Part shown: piece by piece, positions 1 to 8,024 of the stretch | Layout of the letters: each line of letters opens with the position of its first letter | Position numbering within the stretch: position 1 is the stretch's first letter | NCBI GenBank assembly: GCA_002419215.1 | Contig: DIFQ01000094.1 | Coordinates: 1-8,159 of the forward strand | Origin: Syntrophaceae bacterium UBA5744 | GTDB lineage: Bacteria; Desulfobacterota; Syntrophia; Syntrophales; UBA2192 | Length of the DNA: 8,159 nucleotides | Reading direction: 5' to 3' | Notes under the pieces: model-generated | The model's database searches: none | What the model was told of the DNA's origin: nothing | The model's input: only the letters and a program-made list of their open reading frames with translations | Translations under genes and position numbers: made by a program

Positions 1-236
1 CCCAGTCCGACCAGGTCGGGCAGACGGGCAAGGTCGTTTCCCCCAATCTCTATATCGCCTGTGGCATCTCCGGCGCCATCCAGCACCTGGCGGGGATGAG
101 CTCCTCCAAGTTCATCGTGGCCATCAACAAGGACGCCGAGGCCCCCATCTTCCAGAAGGCCGATTACGGCGTGGTCGATGACCTGTTCAAGGTCGTTCCG
201 GAAATGACGAAGGAAGTCAAAAAACTCCTTGCGTAA
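1..236 (+). CDS. etfA: Electron transfer flavoprotein subunit alpha, C-terminal fragment
   Basis: The reading frame enters at base 3 and runs 77 codons to a TAA at 234-236; the 5' part lies outside the window. The fragment is the FAD-binding C-terminal domain of ETF alpha. It shows QVGQTGKVVSP, then LYIACGISGAIQHLAGM (the family's FAD-contacting loop), then IVAINKDAEAPIFQKADYG and the closing VVDDLFKVVPEM segment, all in the usual order and spacing. ETF is a soluble heterodimer that takes electrons from acyl-CoA dehydrogenases. The gene directly downstream encodes a membrane oxidoreductase of the type that reoxidises ETF, so an etfB-etfA-oxidoreductase operon is likely; etfB would lie upstream and is not seen. 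The identification is firm. Which acyl-CoA dehydrogenase it serves cannot be told from this fragment. Confidence 0.95.
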   Translation, partial: QSDQVGQTGKVVSPNLYIACGISGAIQHLAGMSSSKFIVAINKDAEAPIFQKADYGVVDDLFKVVPEMTKEVKKLLA

Positions 237-249
237 ATGGCAACTACCG

Positions 250-275
250 GGGGGGCGGACAATCATCCGCCCCCC
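250..275 (+). promoter_or_regulatory. GC-rich intergenic hairpin between etfA and the Fe-S oxidoreductase gene
   Basis: A perfect 10-bp inverted repeat (GGGGGGCGGA at 250-259, TCCGCCCCCC at 266-275) with a 6-base loop lies 13 bases after the etfA stop and 8 bases before the next gene's Shine-Dalgarno. No real U-tract follows (AACTTTAT), so it is a poor intrinsic terminator. It could act as an attenuator or as a 3' stabilising stem that lets etfBA transcript outnumber the downstream message. The structure is seen directly; the role is inferred. Confidence 0.6.
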
Positions 276-292
276 AACTTTATGGAGGCGTT

Positions 293-2524
293 ATGGAACT
301 ATCGCATTTCAGAGTCGGCCATGAAGGCAGGGAGGTTTTCTGGAACGCCCAGAGCTTCGAGCTCTTGCTGTTTTTATTTTCCGGTGTGGCATTGGTCATC
401 TTTGCATACGGTCTATATCGCCGCTGGCTCATCTGGTGGTCTGTGGGCAAGCCGGAGGCCGAAGACAGAGCGGACAAGCGCGGTGAGCGGATCAAGAACC
501 TGCTGTGGAATGGTCTTTTACAGAAGAAGATCCTGGAGGACCTCTTCCCCGGGGTCATGCATGCCCTGATCTTCTTTGGTTTCCTCGTACTGTTTTTCGG
601 CGCGGCCTTCGATGCCACGGAATTCCATGTGGCCGAACCGCTGGGCATCCCCTTCCTCATCGGGAAATTCTACCTGTTTTTCTCCTTCCTGATGGATTTC
701 GCCGGCCTGGCGGTCCTGATCGGTGTCTTCATGGCCCTGGATCGGCGGTACCTGACCAAGCCCGACCGTCTGGGATACCGGGGAAAGCCCGACAGCACCG
801 CCGATGACGCCATCGTTCTTCTTCTCATCGCCGGCATCATCGTAACGGGCTTCATCATCGAGGCCCTGCGTATTCACGTCACATGGCAGCAGACACCCTG
901 GGAGGTCTGGTCCTTCGTTGGGTGGACCCTGGCCAAGGCCTTTACCGGCGTCGAGACATCGACGGCCCTGGCCCTCCACAAGACCATGTGGTGGACCCAT
1001 ACCTTCATCGCCCTGGGCTTTATCGCCTACATCCCCTATTCGCGGATGTTGCACATGGTGACCACGCCGGCCAACTATTTCATGGCCACCCAGCAACCCG
1101 TAGGAACCATCGAGCCCATCCGGGACTTCGAGAATGCCGAGGCCTTCGGTGTGGGGACGGTGGAGGAATTCACCTGGAAGCAGCTTTTCGACGCCGACGC
1201 GTGCACCCGTTGCGGTCGTTGCCAGGATGGCTGCCCCGCCTATCTGACGGGAAAACCCCTGTCACCCAAGAAACTCGTACAGGACCTGAAGACCTACTGG
1301 GTCGACAAGGCCCCGGCGGCCATCGCGGCGAAGAAGGCCGAGCTGCTCGCGGAGGTCGAGGAAGCGGAGGGCGCAGAGGGGGAGGCTACAGGTAAGAAAT
1401 TGAATCCCAAGGTGAAATCGGCCCTCCGGCTGCTGGACAAACTGGACGCGGTCGTGGACGCCAATGTCCCCGTGCTCGGCGCCAGTACCGCAGAGAAGGC
1501 CCTCGTGGGCGAGGTGATTGAACTGGACGAGCTCTGGGCCTGCACGAATTGCATGTACTGCATGGAGAACTGCTCCGCCTCCATCGAGCACGTCCCGAAG
1601 ATTATCGGCATGCGTCAGTACAAGGTCCTCATGGAGGCGGATTTCGCCCCTGAGCTGCAATTGACCTACCGGAACATGGAGAACAACTCCAACCCCTGGG
1701 GCATCGGCGCCCACATGCGCGGCGACTGGGCCAAGGAGCTGGGCGTGAAGACCATGGCCGAGAACCCCGAGGCGGAGTACTGCTGGTACGTGGGCTGCGC
1801 CGGCGCCCTGGAAGACCGCGGCAAGAAGGTCTCCACGGCCTTCGCGAAGATCCTCCAGGCCGCGGGCGTCAGCTTTGCCATCCTCGGCGCCGAGGAGAGC
1901 TGCTGCGGAGACTCGGCCATGAGGGGCGGCAACGAGTACCTCTACCAGGCGCTGGCCCAGGCCAACATCGAGGTGATGAACGGCTACGGGGTCAAGAAGG
2001 TCATCACCACCTGTCCCCACGGCTACAACCTGATCAAGAAGGACTACCCCCAACTGGGCGGCACCTATGAAGTCTATCACCACACGGAGATCATCGCCGA
2101 CCTCATCGCCAAGGGGAAGATCAAGCCCACGAAGGCCGCCGAGGGCCTCTTCACGTACCACGACTCGTGCTTCCTGGGCCGCTACAACAAGGTCTACGAC
2201 CAGCCGAGAAAGATCCTGTCGGCCGTACCGGGCTTGAAGTTCGTGGAGATGGAGAAGCACCACGACCACGGTTTCTGCTGCGGCGCCGGCGGAGGCCGGA
2301 TGTGGATGGAGGAGCATCACGGCGAGCGCATCAACAACACGCGCACCGACATGGCCCTCAAGGTGAACGCCACGGCGATCGCCACGGCGTGCCCCTTCTG
2401 CAACACCATGGTCATGGACGGCCTCAAGGCCCGAAACGCCGAGGAGAAGGTCGTCGCCAAGGACATCGCCGAGATCGTCTGGGAGTCCATGGAGGCGAAG
2501 GAAGAGCCGAAGGCCGAGGCCTGA
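293..2524 (+). CDS. Membrane-bound ETF:menaquinone oxidoreductase (EMO/EtfOx type; NarI-like anchor, 2x[4Fe-4S], two CCG domains)
   Basis: The 743-residue protein likely carries electrons from reduced ETF to the membrane quinone pool, the role shown for EMO-type enzymes of fatty-acid-degrading anaerobes. Residues about 20-255 form a NarI-like anchor with five or six membrane segments (about 22-44, 86-106, 123-148, 171-192, 236-252). Candidate heme ligands there are His90, His195, His229, His236 and His254. A ferredoxin-like part follows: C304-x2-C307-x2-C310-x3-C314-P, then C417-x2-C420-x2-C423-x3-C427. In the second motif the usual Pro after the last Cys is Ser. Two CCG domains close the protein. 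The first has C502, C537-C538-G and C574. The second has C626-x35-C662-C663-x36-C700-x2-C703, which fits the HdrB-type noncubane cluster consensus. The start is supported by GGAGG at 284-288. The gene lies 56 bp after etfA, most likely in the same operon. Oddities are Gly577 where the first CCG domain should have its last Cys, an Ala/Glu/Lys-rich linker, and an acidic tail. Confidence 0.9.
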   Translation: MELSHFRVGHEGREVFWNAQSFELLLFLFSGVALVIFAYGLYRRWLIWWSVGKPEAEDRADKRGERIKNLLWNGLLQKKILEDLFPGVMHALIFFGFLVLFFGAAFDATEFHVAEPLGIPFLIGKFYLFFSFLMDFAGLAVLIGVFMALDRRYLTKPDRLGYRGKPDSTADDAIVLLLIAGIIVTGFIIEALRIHVTWQQTPWEVWSFVGWTLAKAFTGVETSTALALHKTMWWTHTFIALGFIAYIPYSRMLHMVTTPANYFMATQQPVGTIEPIRDFENAEAFGVGTVEEFTWKQLFDADACTRCGRCQDGCPAYLTGKPLSPKKLVQDLKTYWVDKAPAAIAAKKAELLAEVEEAEGAEGEATGKKLNPKVKSALRLLDKLDAVVDANVPVLGASTAEKALVGEVIELDELWACTNCMYCMENCSASIEHVPKIIGMRQYKVLMEADFAPELQLTYRNMENNSNPWGIGAHMRGDWAKELGVKTMAENPEAEYCWYVGCAGALEDRGKKVSTAFAKILQAAGVSFAILGAEESCCGDSAMRGGNEYLYQALAQANIEVMNGYGVKKVITTCPHGYNLIKKDYPQLGGTYEVYHHTEIIADLIAKGKIKPTKAAEGLFTYHDSCFLGRYNKVYDQPRKILSAVPGLKFVEMEKHHDHGFCCGAGGGRMWMEEHHGERINNTRTDMALKVNATAIATACPFCNTMVMDGLKARNAEEKVVAKDIAEIVWESMEAKEEPKAEA

Positions 2525-2583
2525 TCGGCGCGGTCGCCTGACCGGATTGCATTGACCGCCGGTCAGTGAAAATGCTGAAATGA

Positions 2584-2620
2584 AGTCCCTGCCTGCATCT
2601 GCGGGCAGGGACTTTTTTTT
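2584..2620 (+). terminator. Rho-independent terminator of the etf/oxidoreductase operon
   Basis: AGTCCCTGCC (2584-2593) pairs with GGCAGGGACT (2604-2613). The stem extends inward by a T-G wobble and two more pairs to a 4-base ATCT loop, giving about 13 bp. Eight T residues (2613-2620) follow. It lies 60 bp after the oxidoreductase stop codon and closes the first operon. Confidence 0.93.
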
Positions 2621-2630
2621 ATAAATTCCA

Positions 2631-2660
2631 TTGACATAGAAATGTAGATATGCCTAAAAA
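2631..2660 (+). promoter_or_regulatory. Probable sigma-70 type promoter for the FadL-family gene
   Basis: A consensus TTGACA (2631-2636) begins 10 bases after the upstream terminator's T-tract. TAAAAA (2655-2660), a 4/6 match to the -10 consensus, lies 18 bp downstream in AT-rich DNA. The -35 box is convincing and the -10 box is weak. If used, transcription starts near 2667, downstream of the in-frame ATG at 2650, which therefore cannot be the start codon of this message. Confidence 0.55.
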
Positions 2661-2717
2661 TGCGCAAAGAGGAGAGCGCCATTCGGGCGTTGATTTAATT
2701 CTTAGTTCTTTGATTAC

Positions 2718-2726
2718 AGGAGGGGG
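2718..2726 (+). promoter_or_regulatory. Shine-Dalgarno fixing the FadL start at 2731
   Basis: AGGAGGGGG lies 7 bases (counted from AGGAGG, 2718-2723) before the ATG at 2731. The upstream in-frame ATG at 2650 has no comparable site and would put 27 non-signal residues ahead of an obvious signal peptide. Confidence 0.85.
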
Positions 2727-2730
2727 TATC

Positions 2731-4008
2731 ATGTCTATGAGGAGGTTTGTCTATTCGTTTTTAACCGTCGTTTTCGTTCTTTTCCTTTCCACATCCGCAT
2801 TCGGCGCCGGCTTCGGCCTTTATGAAGGAAGCGCCCGCGGCAACGTCCTCGGCGCGGGCCTGACGGCCACGGCCGACGATGCATCGGCCGTTTTCTACAA
2901 TCCTGCCGGCATCACCCAGCTCAAGGGCACCCAGGTCATGGGCGGCCTTACGTTCATCTACCCCAAGACGGATATTTACACCACGCCCGGAGGCATGACG
3001 GCGTCCACGGACAACTGGTGGATTCCGCCCCACGCCTACCTGACGCACCAGATCAACGACAAGTGGTGGGCGGGCGTCGGCATTTTCTCCCGGTTCGGCC
3101 TCGGCACGGAGTTCAATTCGACCTGGCCCGGTCGCTACAACAGCTATTACGCCCGCATCCGCACGGTCGAGTTCAACCCCAACATCGCCTACAAGGTCAA
3201 TGAGAAGTTCTCCGTCGCCGGAGGGTTGAACATCACGTACATGGACCTCAAGCTCGAGAACAAGATCTCGCCCACGACCTTCGGCGGCCCGGCTGCCCTG
3301 GGCGATGCCAACTCTTCGCTCAACGACGGAACAGGCATGGGTTGGGGGTTCAACCTGGCGCTCCATTACAAACCCACGGAGGAATGGTACCTGGGGGCCT
3401 CCTACCGCAGCCGCGTGAGCCAGCACATCGAGGGTGATGCCGACTTCACGAAGCCCGCCGCCTGGGCCGGTTTCGGCGCGGCCAATGCCGTGCTGCTTCG
3501 CGACACGCAGGCGTCAGGCGACATCCGCCTGCCCGATGAGGTCTTCGCCGGTATCGCCTGGAAGGTCGCTCCCACCGTGACGCTGGGCGGTGGTATCTAC
3601 TGGACCCGCTGGAGCACGTTCGACAAGCTCCAGATCACCTATGACATCCCGATCGCGCCGGGTGTTGCGACCGTGACGAAGCAGAAGCAGTGGCAAGACG
3701 TCTACCGGTACATGATCGGCGCCGAGTGGAAGTTCATGCCCAACTGGAGGGCGAGCGTCAGCTATGCCTACGACGAGGAACCGATCCAGGACCAGTATGC
3801 AGACTACCTCGTCCCCGCCAACAACCGGAACATGTACAGCGCGGGCCTGGGGTGGGACTACGGCAAGTGGACCACGGACTTCTCCTACACGCTGATCATG
3901 ATCAACGAGCGGAAGATCCCCGCCCGCCCGGCTGACGGCGTTCTGCAATCCGAATTCAAGAACGGCATCGCCCATCTCTTCGGGTTCAGCCTCGGCTACA
4001 AGTTCTAA
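2731..4008 (+). CDS. FadL/OMPP1/TodX-family outer-membrane long-chain fatty acid channel
   Basis: From the ATG at 2731 the product has 425 residues, the usual size of a FadL-family barrel. Residues 1-25 form a signal peptide: Met-Ser-Met-Arg-Arg, a hydrophobic core to about residue 19, then a small-residue cleavage site (Ala23-Phe24-Gly25). The predicted mature N-terminus, AGFGLYEGSARG, matches the family start AGF-x-L-x-E, which forms the plugging hatch in E. coli FadL. The conserved FYNPAGI motif follows (Asn57-Pro58-Ala59). The remainder alternates aromatic-rich amphipathic strands, and the chain ends in Tyr-Lys-Phe, the terminal aromatic expected for BAM-inserted barrels. The family carries hydrophobic compounds across the outer membrane: long-chain fatty acids in FadL, aromatic hydrocarbons in TodX. 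The adjacent acyl-CoA ligase favours fatty acids, but the sequence alone does not prove the substrate. The gene has its own promoter and terminator, so it is probably monocistronic. Confidence 0.9.
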   Translation: MSMRRFVYSFLTVVFVLFLSTSAFGAGFGLYEGSARGNVLGAGLTATADDASAVFYNPAGITQLKGTQVMGGLTFIYPKTDIYTTPGGMTASTDNWWIPPHAYLTHQINDKWWAGVGIFSRFGLGTEFNSTWPGRYNSYYARIRTVEFNPNIAYKVNEKFSVAGGLNITYMDLKLENKISPTTFGGPAALGDANSSLNDGTGMGWGFNLALHYKPTEEWYLGASYRSRVSQHIEGDADFTKPAAWAGFGAANAVLLRDTQASGDIRLPDEVFAGIAWKVAPTVTLGGGIYWTRWSTFDKLQITYDIPIAPGVATVTKQKQWQDVYRYMIGAEWKFMPNWRASVSYAYDEEPIQDQYADYLVPANNRNMYSAGLGWDYGKWTTDFSYTLIMINERKIPARPADGVLQSEFKNGIAHLFGFSLGYKF

Positions 4009-4015
4009 AATTATT

Positions 4016-4054
4016 CCGAAAAGAAAGCCCGGTTCCGCCGGGCTTTCTTTTCGG
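4016..4054 (+). terminator. Strong intrinsic terminator after the FadL gene, near-symmetrical
   Basis: A perfect 17-bp stem (4016-4032 with 4038-4054) encloses a 5-base TTCCG loop. The GC-rich core CCCGG/CCGGG is flanked by AAAAGAAAG on the left and CTTTCTTTT on the right, so a T-rich stretch leaves the hairpin on either strand and it could work in both directions. It begins 7 bases after the FadL stop codon. Confidence 0.9.
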
Positions 4055-4073
4055 GGCTCATCACCGTCATCCG

Positions 4074-4100
4074 GTTCCAGGCATCCATTCTGGCTCGAAC
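4074..4100 (+). promoter_or_regulatory. Imperfect dyad upstream of fadD, possible operator
   Basis: A 27-bp imperfect palindrome with left arm GTTCCAGGCA and right arm TGGCTCGAAC, centred near 4087, pairs at 8 of 10 arm positions. It lies between the FadL terminator and fadD, where a repressor site for a TetR- or GntR-type fatty-acid regulator would be expected. No clear -35/-10 pair is visible beside it. It may be chance or a decayed repeat. Confidence 0.3.
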
Positions 4101-4109
4101 CCTTTTTTT

Positions 4110-4151
4110 ATTCCCGATGCCCGAGACCCGATACCCAATACCCAATACCCG
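4110..4151 (+). repeat. Six tandem 7-bp units, consensus ATACCCR, in the fadD leader
   Basis: Six uninterrupted heptamers in perfect register read ATTCCCG, ATGCCCG, AGACCCG, ATACCCA, ATACCCA and ATACCCG. Every unit keeps the A at position 1 and the CCC core. The array ends 16 bp before the fadD ATG, just upstream of its Shine-Dalgarno. The units nearest the gene are the most uniform. Confidence 0.85.
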
Positions 4152-4167
4152 CTTTTAGAGGTGCCCC

Positions 4168-5871
<1,704 letters not shown>

Positions 5872-5896
5872 CAAACGGGTAACCAAGCATTGAACG

Positions 5897-5937
5897 AAAA
5901 CGGGGAGAATCCTTTTTGTCGGATTCTCCCCGTTTTT
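5897..5937 (+). terminator. Intrinsic terminator after fadD, usable from both strands
   Basis: A 16-bp perfect stem (5897-5912 with 5921-5936) encloses an 8-base loop. The base is AAAACGGGG/CCCCGTTTT, and T residues run on to 5937. It begins 25 bases after the fadD stop. Because A residues start the left arm, it can also stop minus-strand transcription arriving from the convergent fusion gene. Confidence 0.9.
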
Positions 5938-5970
5938 GTGCATTCGAGCTAATCTGCGCCATCCGTGCGC

Positions 5971-6052
5971 GAAGGTTAGAAGGTAAGAAGGTGAGAGGTT
6001 GAGAAAGAAAGGACCTTTTCTTACCCTCTTACCTTCTCACCCTCACACCCTC
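5971..6052 (+). repeat. Octamer array GARGGTNA in two inverted arms between convergent genes
   Basis: Left arm, + strand: GAAGGTTA, GAAGGTAA, GAAGGTGA and GAGGTTGA (5971-6002). Right arm, as its reverse complement: GAGGGTGT, GAGGGTGA, GAAGGTAA and GAGGGTAA (6052 down to 6021). An 18-base centre (6003-6020) contains AAGGACCTT. All units are in 8-bp register. The arms match at 24 of 32 positions, so the RNA could fold into a long imperfect hairpin. The right arm runs into the minus-strand gene and supplies its stop codon (6043-6045) and last codons. Confidence 0.8.
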
Positions 6053-7965
6053 TCGCTTTTTTCCTCCTCCAGCCGCTTGATCTCCTCCGTCGCGTCCTTG
6101 TCTCTGAACGAGATGACGATTTCGTAGGTCCCCTCGGAAACGACGGCGCGCAGCGGGAAGGGTGTCTTTTCGAAGACCCGGAGCATGGACTTGTTGTCGA
6201 GCAGCACGTCGGCCCGGAACCCCTCGATGCCCCCCTGTTCTCGGGCGATCCGGATGAGCATGTTCAGCAGAAAGGTCGAGATCCCTTTTCCCTGGTAGGC
6301 CTCGTCGACGAGAAACGCCGTGTCGGCGTAGGGACGGTCCGCAAGGCGCACGTAACGGCCCTCGGCGATGATGCGATCCATCCCCTTTTCGTGAACGATC
6401 CCCACGATGGACATGGCCCGGCGGTAGTCCACGTTGACGTATTCCTGCATCTTCCCATGCGGCATGGCCTTGATGCGGCTGAAGTACCGGTAGTAGACGG
6501 CCTGGTCGGAGAACCGGTAGAAGAGCCTGCGCATCTCGTCCTCGTCGGAAGGCTTGATGGGCCGGAAAAGGACTTTTAACTTGTCTTTGAAGGTTTCCGT
6601 TCGGGCAAGATGCGCCGGGTAGAGGTGCCCGGACTCGTCCAGGAAGATCTGGTCCCTGTAGAGCAGCTTCGCGTCCTTGGCTTTTTGCACGAGTACTGCC
6701 CGGTCGTCGGGGTGCGCGATGTCGATCAGGGCCTGCGCGCGCTCACGGATCGTCCGGCCCGTGAGAAAGGCGATCCCGTACTCCGTCACGATCATGTCGA
6801 GGGATTCCTGGTTGGTGAACTGGTTGGGGTAGTCGGCAATCGAGACGAGGATGTTCGAATCGCCCTTGCGGTTGCGGCTGGGCAGGGCAAAGACGGTGCG
6901 CCCGCCCCGGGAGAAGGCCGCCCCGGCAAAGAGCTCCGCCACGGCGCCTGCGCCCGCCGTCACGTTCCCCTTGCCGACGTGAAGGGCGATGCCGCCGGTC
7001 AGGTCGGCCTTGCGGGCCGGCAGGATGGCCATGAAACGATCGTTGAGCCCGATGTTGCGGGGGTTCATGACGACGTCGATGGGCTGGAAATCGACGAGCG
7101 CGTTGCCGTCGAGCCACTTCATCAGGGTCTTCGTCCCGAGCACGTAGGCCGCCACGGCCTTTCCCTGGAAGAACCGCTTGCGGCGGTTGGTGACGGCGCC
7201 GGAATTCACGAGATCCATGAGGGCATCGGTGAAGAAAGGCGTGTGGATGCCGAGGTGCTTCTTCTTCCAGAGGTGACAGGACAGGGCCTCGTAGATGGGC
7301 CCGATCGAAAAGGACAGGCAGCTGCCGTCTTCCACCACCGAGGCGATGTGGGCGGCGATCCGGTCGAAGGCGTCCTCGACGGGCCAGCGGGGAAGGTAGA
7401 TCGGGGGTTCCTTCGCCTCGACGAAGAGGTCGAAATCGTCGACGTGCACGAAGGTGTCGCCGATCGTCCGGGGGATGTCGGGGTTGATCTCCGCCACAAC
7501 GAGCGACGCCTGCTCCATGGCATAGCGAGCCACGTCCACGCCGAGGCCGAGGCTGGCGTGCCCCCTCTCGTCGGGAGGGGTGATCTGGATGACGGCCACG
7601 TCGATGCGAACGGCACCGGACTTGAAGAGCCAGGGGATCCGCGAGAAGCGGCTCGGGATGAGATCGACCCTGCCTGCCGTGACGGCTTCGCTTGCCACCC
7701 AGCCGGAGTAGAACGTCTTGAGGCGGTATTTCCGCGAGTACCGCTCGTCGATGGAGACCGTGTCGCCGAGGCTCACGAGCTGGATCAGCTCGAGGTCCTG
7801 CAGGTTTCCCCGGTCCGAGGCCATGAGGTGCTTGACGAGGGTCCGCGGCTCGGCCATCCCCGTGCCGAGGAATATGGTCATGCCGGGCTTGATCTTCTCC
7901 AACACCGCGTCGGGCTTGACGATCCGGTCTTTCCAGAAGGGCGGGTCTTTGGGGCCGTGCAGCAC
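6043..7965 (-). CDS. CoA-transferase-like domain fused to a Pat-type GNAT acetyltransferase
   Basis: The product is 640 residues from the GTG at 7965. Residues about 1-440 resemble the acetyl-CoA hydrolase/4-hydroxybutyrate CoA-transferase family: VLEKIKPGM and AEPRTLVKHL near the start, then HLGIHTPFFTDALMDLV, RGGRTVFALPS, VTEYGIAFLTGRTIRERA and IDIAHPDDR. Family enzymes such as AbfT and AarC carry the covalent-intermediate glutamate in an HTE[MV] or YTEV segment; here that position is Pro243, and the nearby Gly-rich CoA loop reads SIGPIYEAL. Transferase activity is therefore doubtful. Residues about 464-625 form a GNAT domain opening LFRPIKPSDEDE, then VYYRYFSRIK and VNVDYRRAMSIVGIV, as in the GNAT half of Pat/PatZ, with the acetyl-CoA loop Q558-GKGIS. 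A protein acyltransferase with an acyl-CoA-sensing front half is the favoured, unproven role. An ordinary CoA-transferase is the alternative. The frame stays open to a GTG at 8028, but that extension contains the promoter, and a strong Shine-Dalgarno precedes 7965. The gene converges on fadD. Confidence 0.85.
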   Translation of the reverse strand: MLHGPKDPPFWKDRIVKPDAVLEKIKPGMTIFLGTGMAEPRTLVKHLMASDRGNLQDLELIQLVSLGDTVSIDERYSRKYRLKTFYSGWVASEAVTAGRVDLIPSRFSRIPWLFKSGAVRIDVAVIQITPPDERGHASLGLGVDVARYAMEQASLVVAEINPDIPRTIGDTFVHVDDFDLFVEAKEPPIYLPRWPVEDAFDRIAAHIASVVEDGSCLSFSIGPIYEALSCHLWKKKHLGIHTPFFTDALMDLVNSGAVTNRRKRFFQGKAVAAYVLGTKTLMKWLDGNALVDFQPIDVVMNPRNIGLNDRFMAILPARKADLTGGIALHVGKGNVTAGAGAVAELFAGAAFSRGGRTVFALPSRNRKGDSNILVSIADYPNQFTNQESLDMIVTEYGIAFLTGRTIRERAQALIDIAHPDDRAVLVQKAKDAKLLYRDQIFLDESGHLYPAHLARTETFKDKLKVLFRPIKPSDEDEMRRLFYRFSDQAVYYRYFSRIKAMPHGKMQEYVNVDYRRAMSIVGIVHEKGMDRIIAEGRYVRLADRPYADTAFLVDEAYQGKGISTFLLNMLIRIAREQGGIEGFRADVLLDNKSMLRVFEKTPFPLRAVVSEGTYEIVISFRDKDATEEIKRLEEEKSERV

Positions 7966-7974
7966 TTGGGCGTT

Positions 7975-7980
7975 CCTCCT
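7975..7980 (-). promoter_or_regulatory. Shine-Dalgarno AGGAGG selecting the GTG start at 7965
   Basis: On the minus strand a full AGGAGG (7980 to 7975), within AGAGGAGG, lies 9 bases before GTG at 7965-7963. The upstream in-frame GTG at 8028 has no Shine-Dalgarno. Conserved CoA-transferase sequence begins shortly after residue 1 of the shorter form. Confidence 0.85.
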
Positions 7981-7995
7981 CTCGAAACTGCTACC

Positions 7996-8024
7996 ATTAT
8001 GGAGCCAGGCCCGCCCGGAGTCAA
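7996..8024 (-). promoter_or_regulatory. Sigma-70 type promoter of the CoA-transferase/GNAT fusion gene
   Basis: On the minus strand TTGACT (8024 to 8019, 5/6 match) and CATAAT (8001 to 7996, 5/6 match) are separated by exactly 17 bp. Initiation would fall near 7989, leaving a leader of about 24 bases with the AGGAGG in it. It is the best promoter match in the window. It implies constitutive or lightly regulated expression; no operator-like dyad overlaps it. Confidence 0.8.

Noticed and set aside
1262..2320. 352-codon minus-strand open frame inside the Fe-S oxidoreductase gene
   Set aside because: It overlaps the Cys motifs of a well-supported gene, and its product has low-complexity Val/Leu/Gly/Asp composition typical of an antisense frame.
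2539..2565. Inverted repeat TGACCGG/CCGGTCA after the oxidoreductase gene as a separate terminator or operator
   Set aside because: Only 7 bp with a 13-base loop and no T-tract, immediately before a much stronger terminator. It may be chance and I cannot assign a role.
2650..2730. N-terminal extension of the FadL protein from ATG 2650
   Set aside because: It would place 27 polar residues ahead of a normal signal peptide and overlaps the predicted -10 region. The AGGAGG before 2731 decides the start.
5897..6052. CRISPR array
   Set aside because: The repeated units are 8 bp (and 7 bp at 4110-4151) with no spacers; direct repeats of 24-40 bp separated by unique spacers are absent. No cas-like gene is present.
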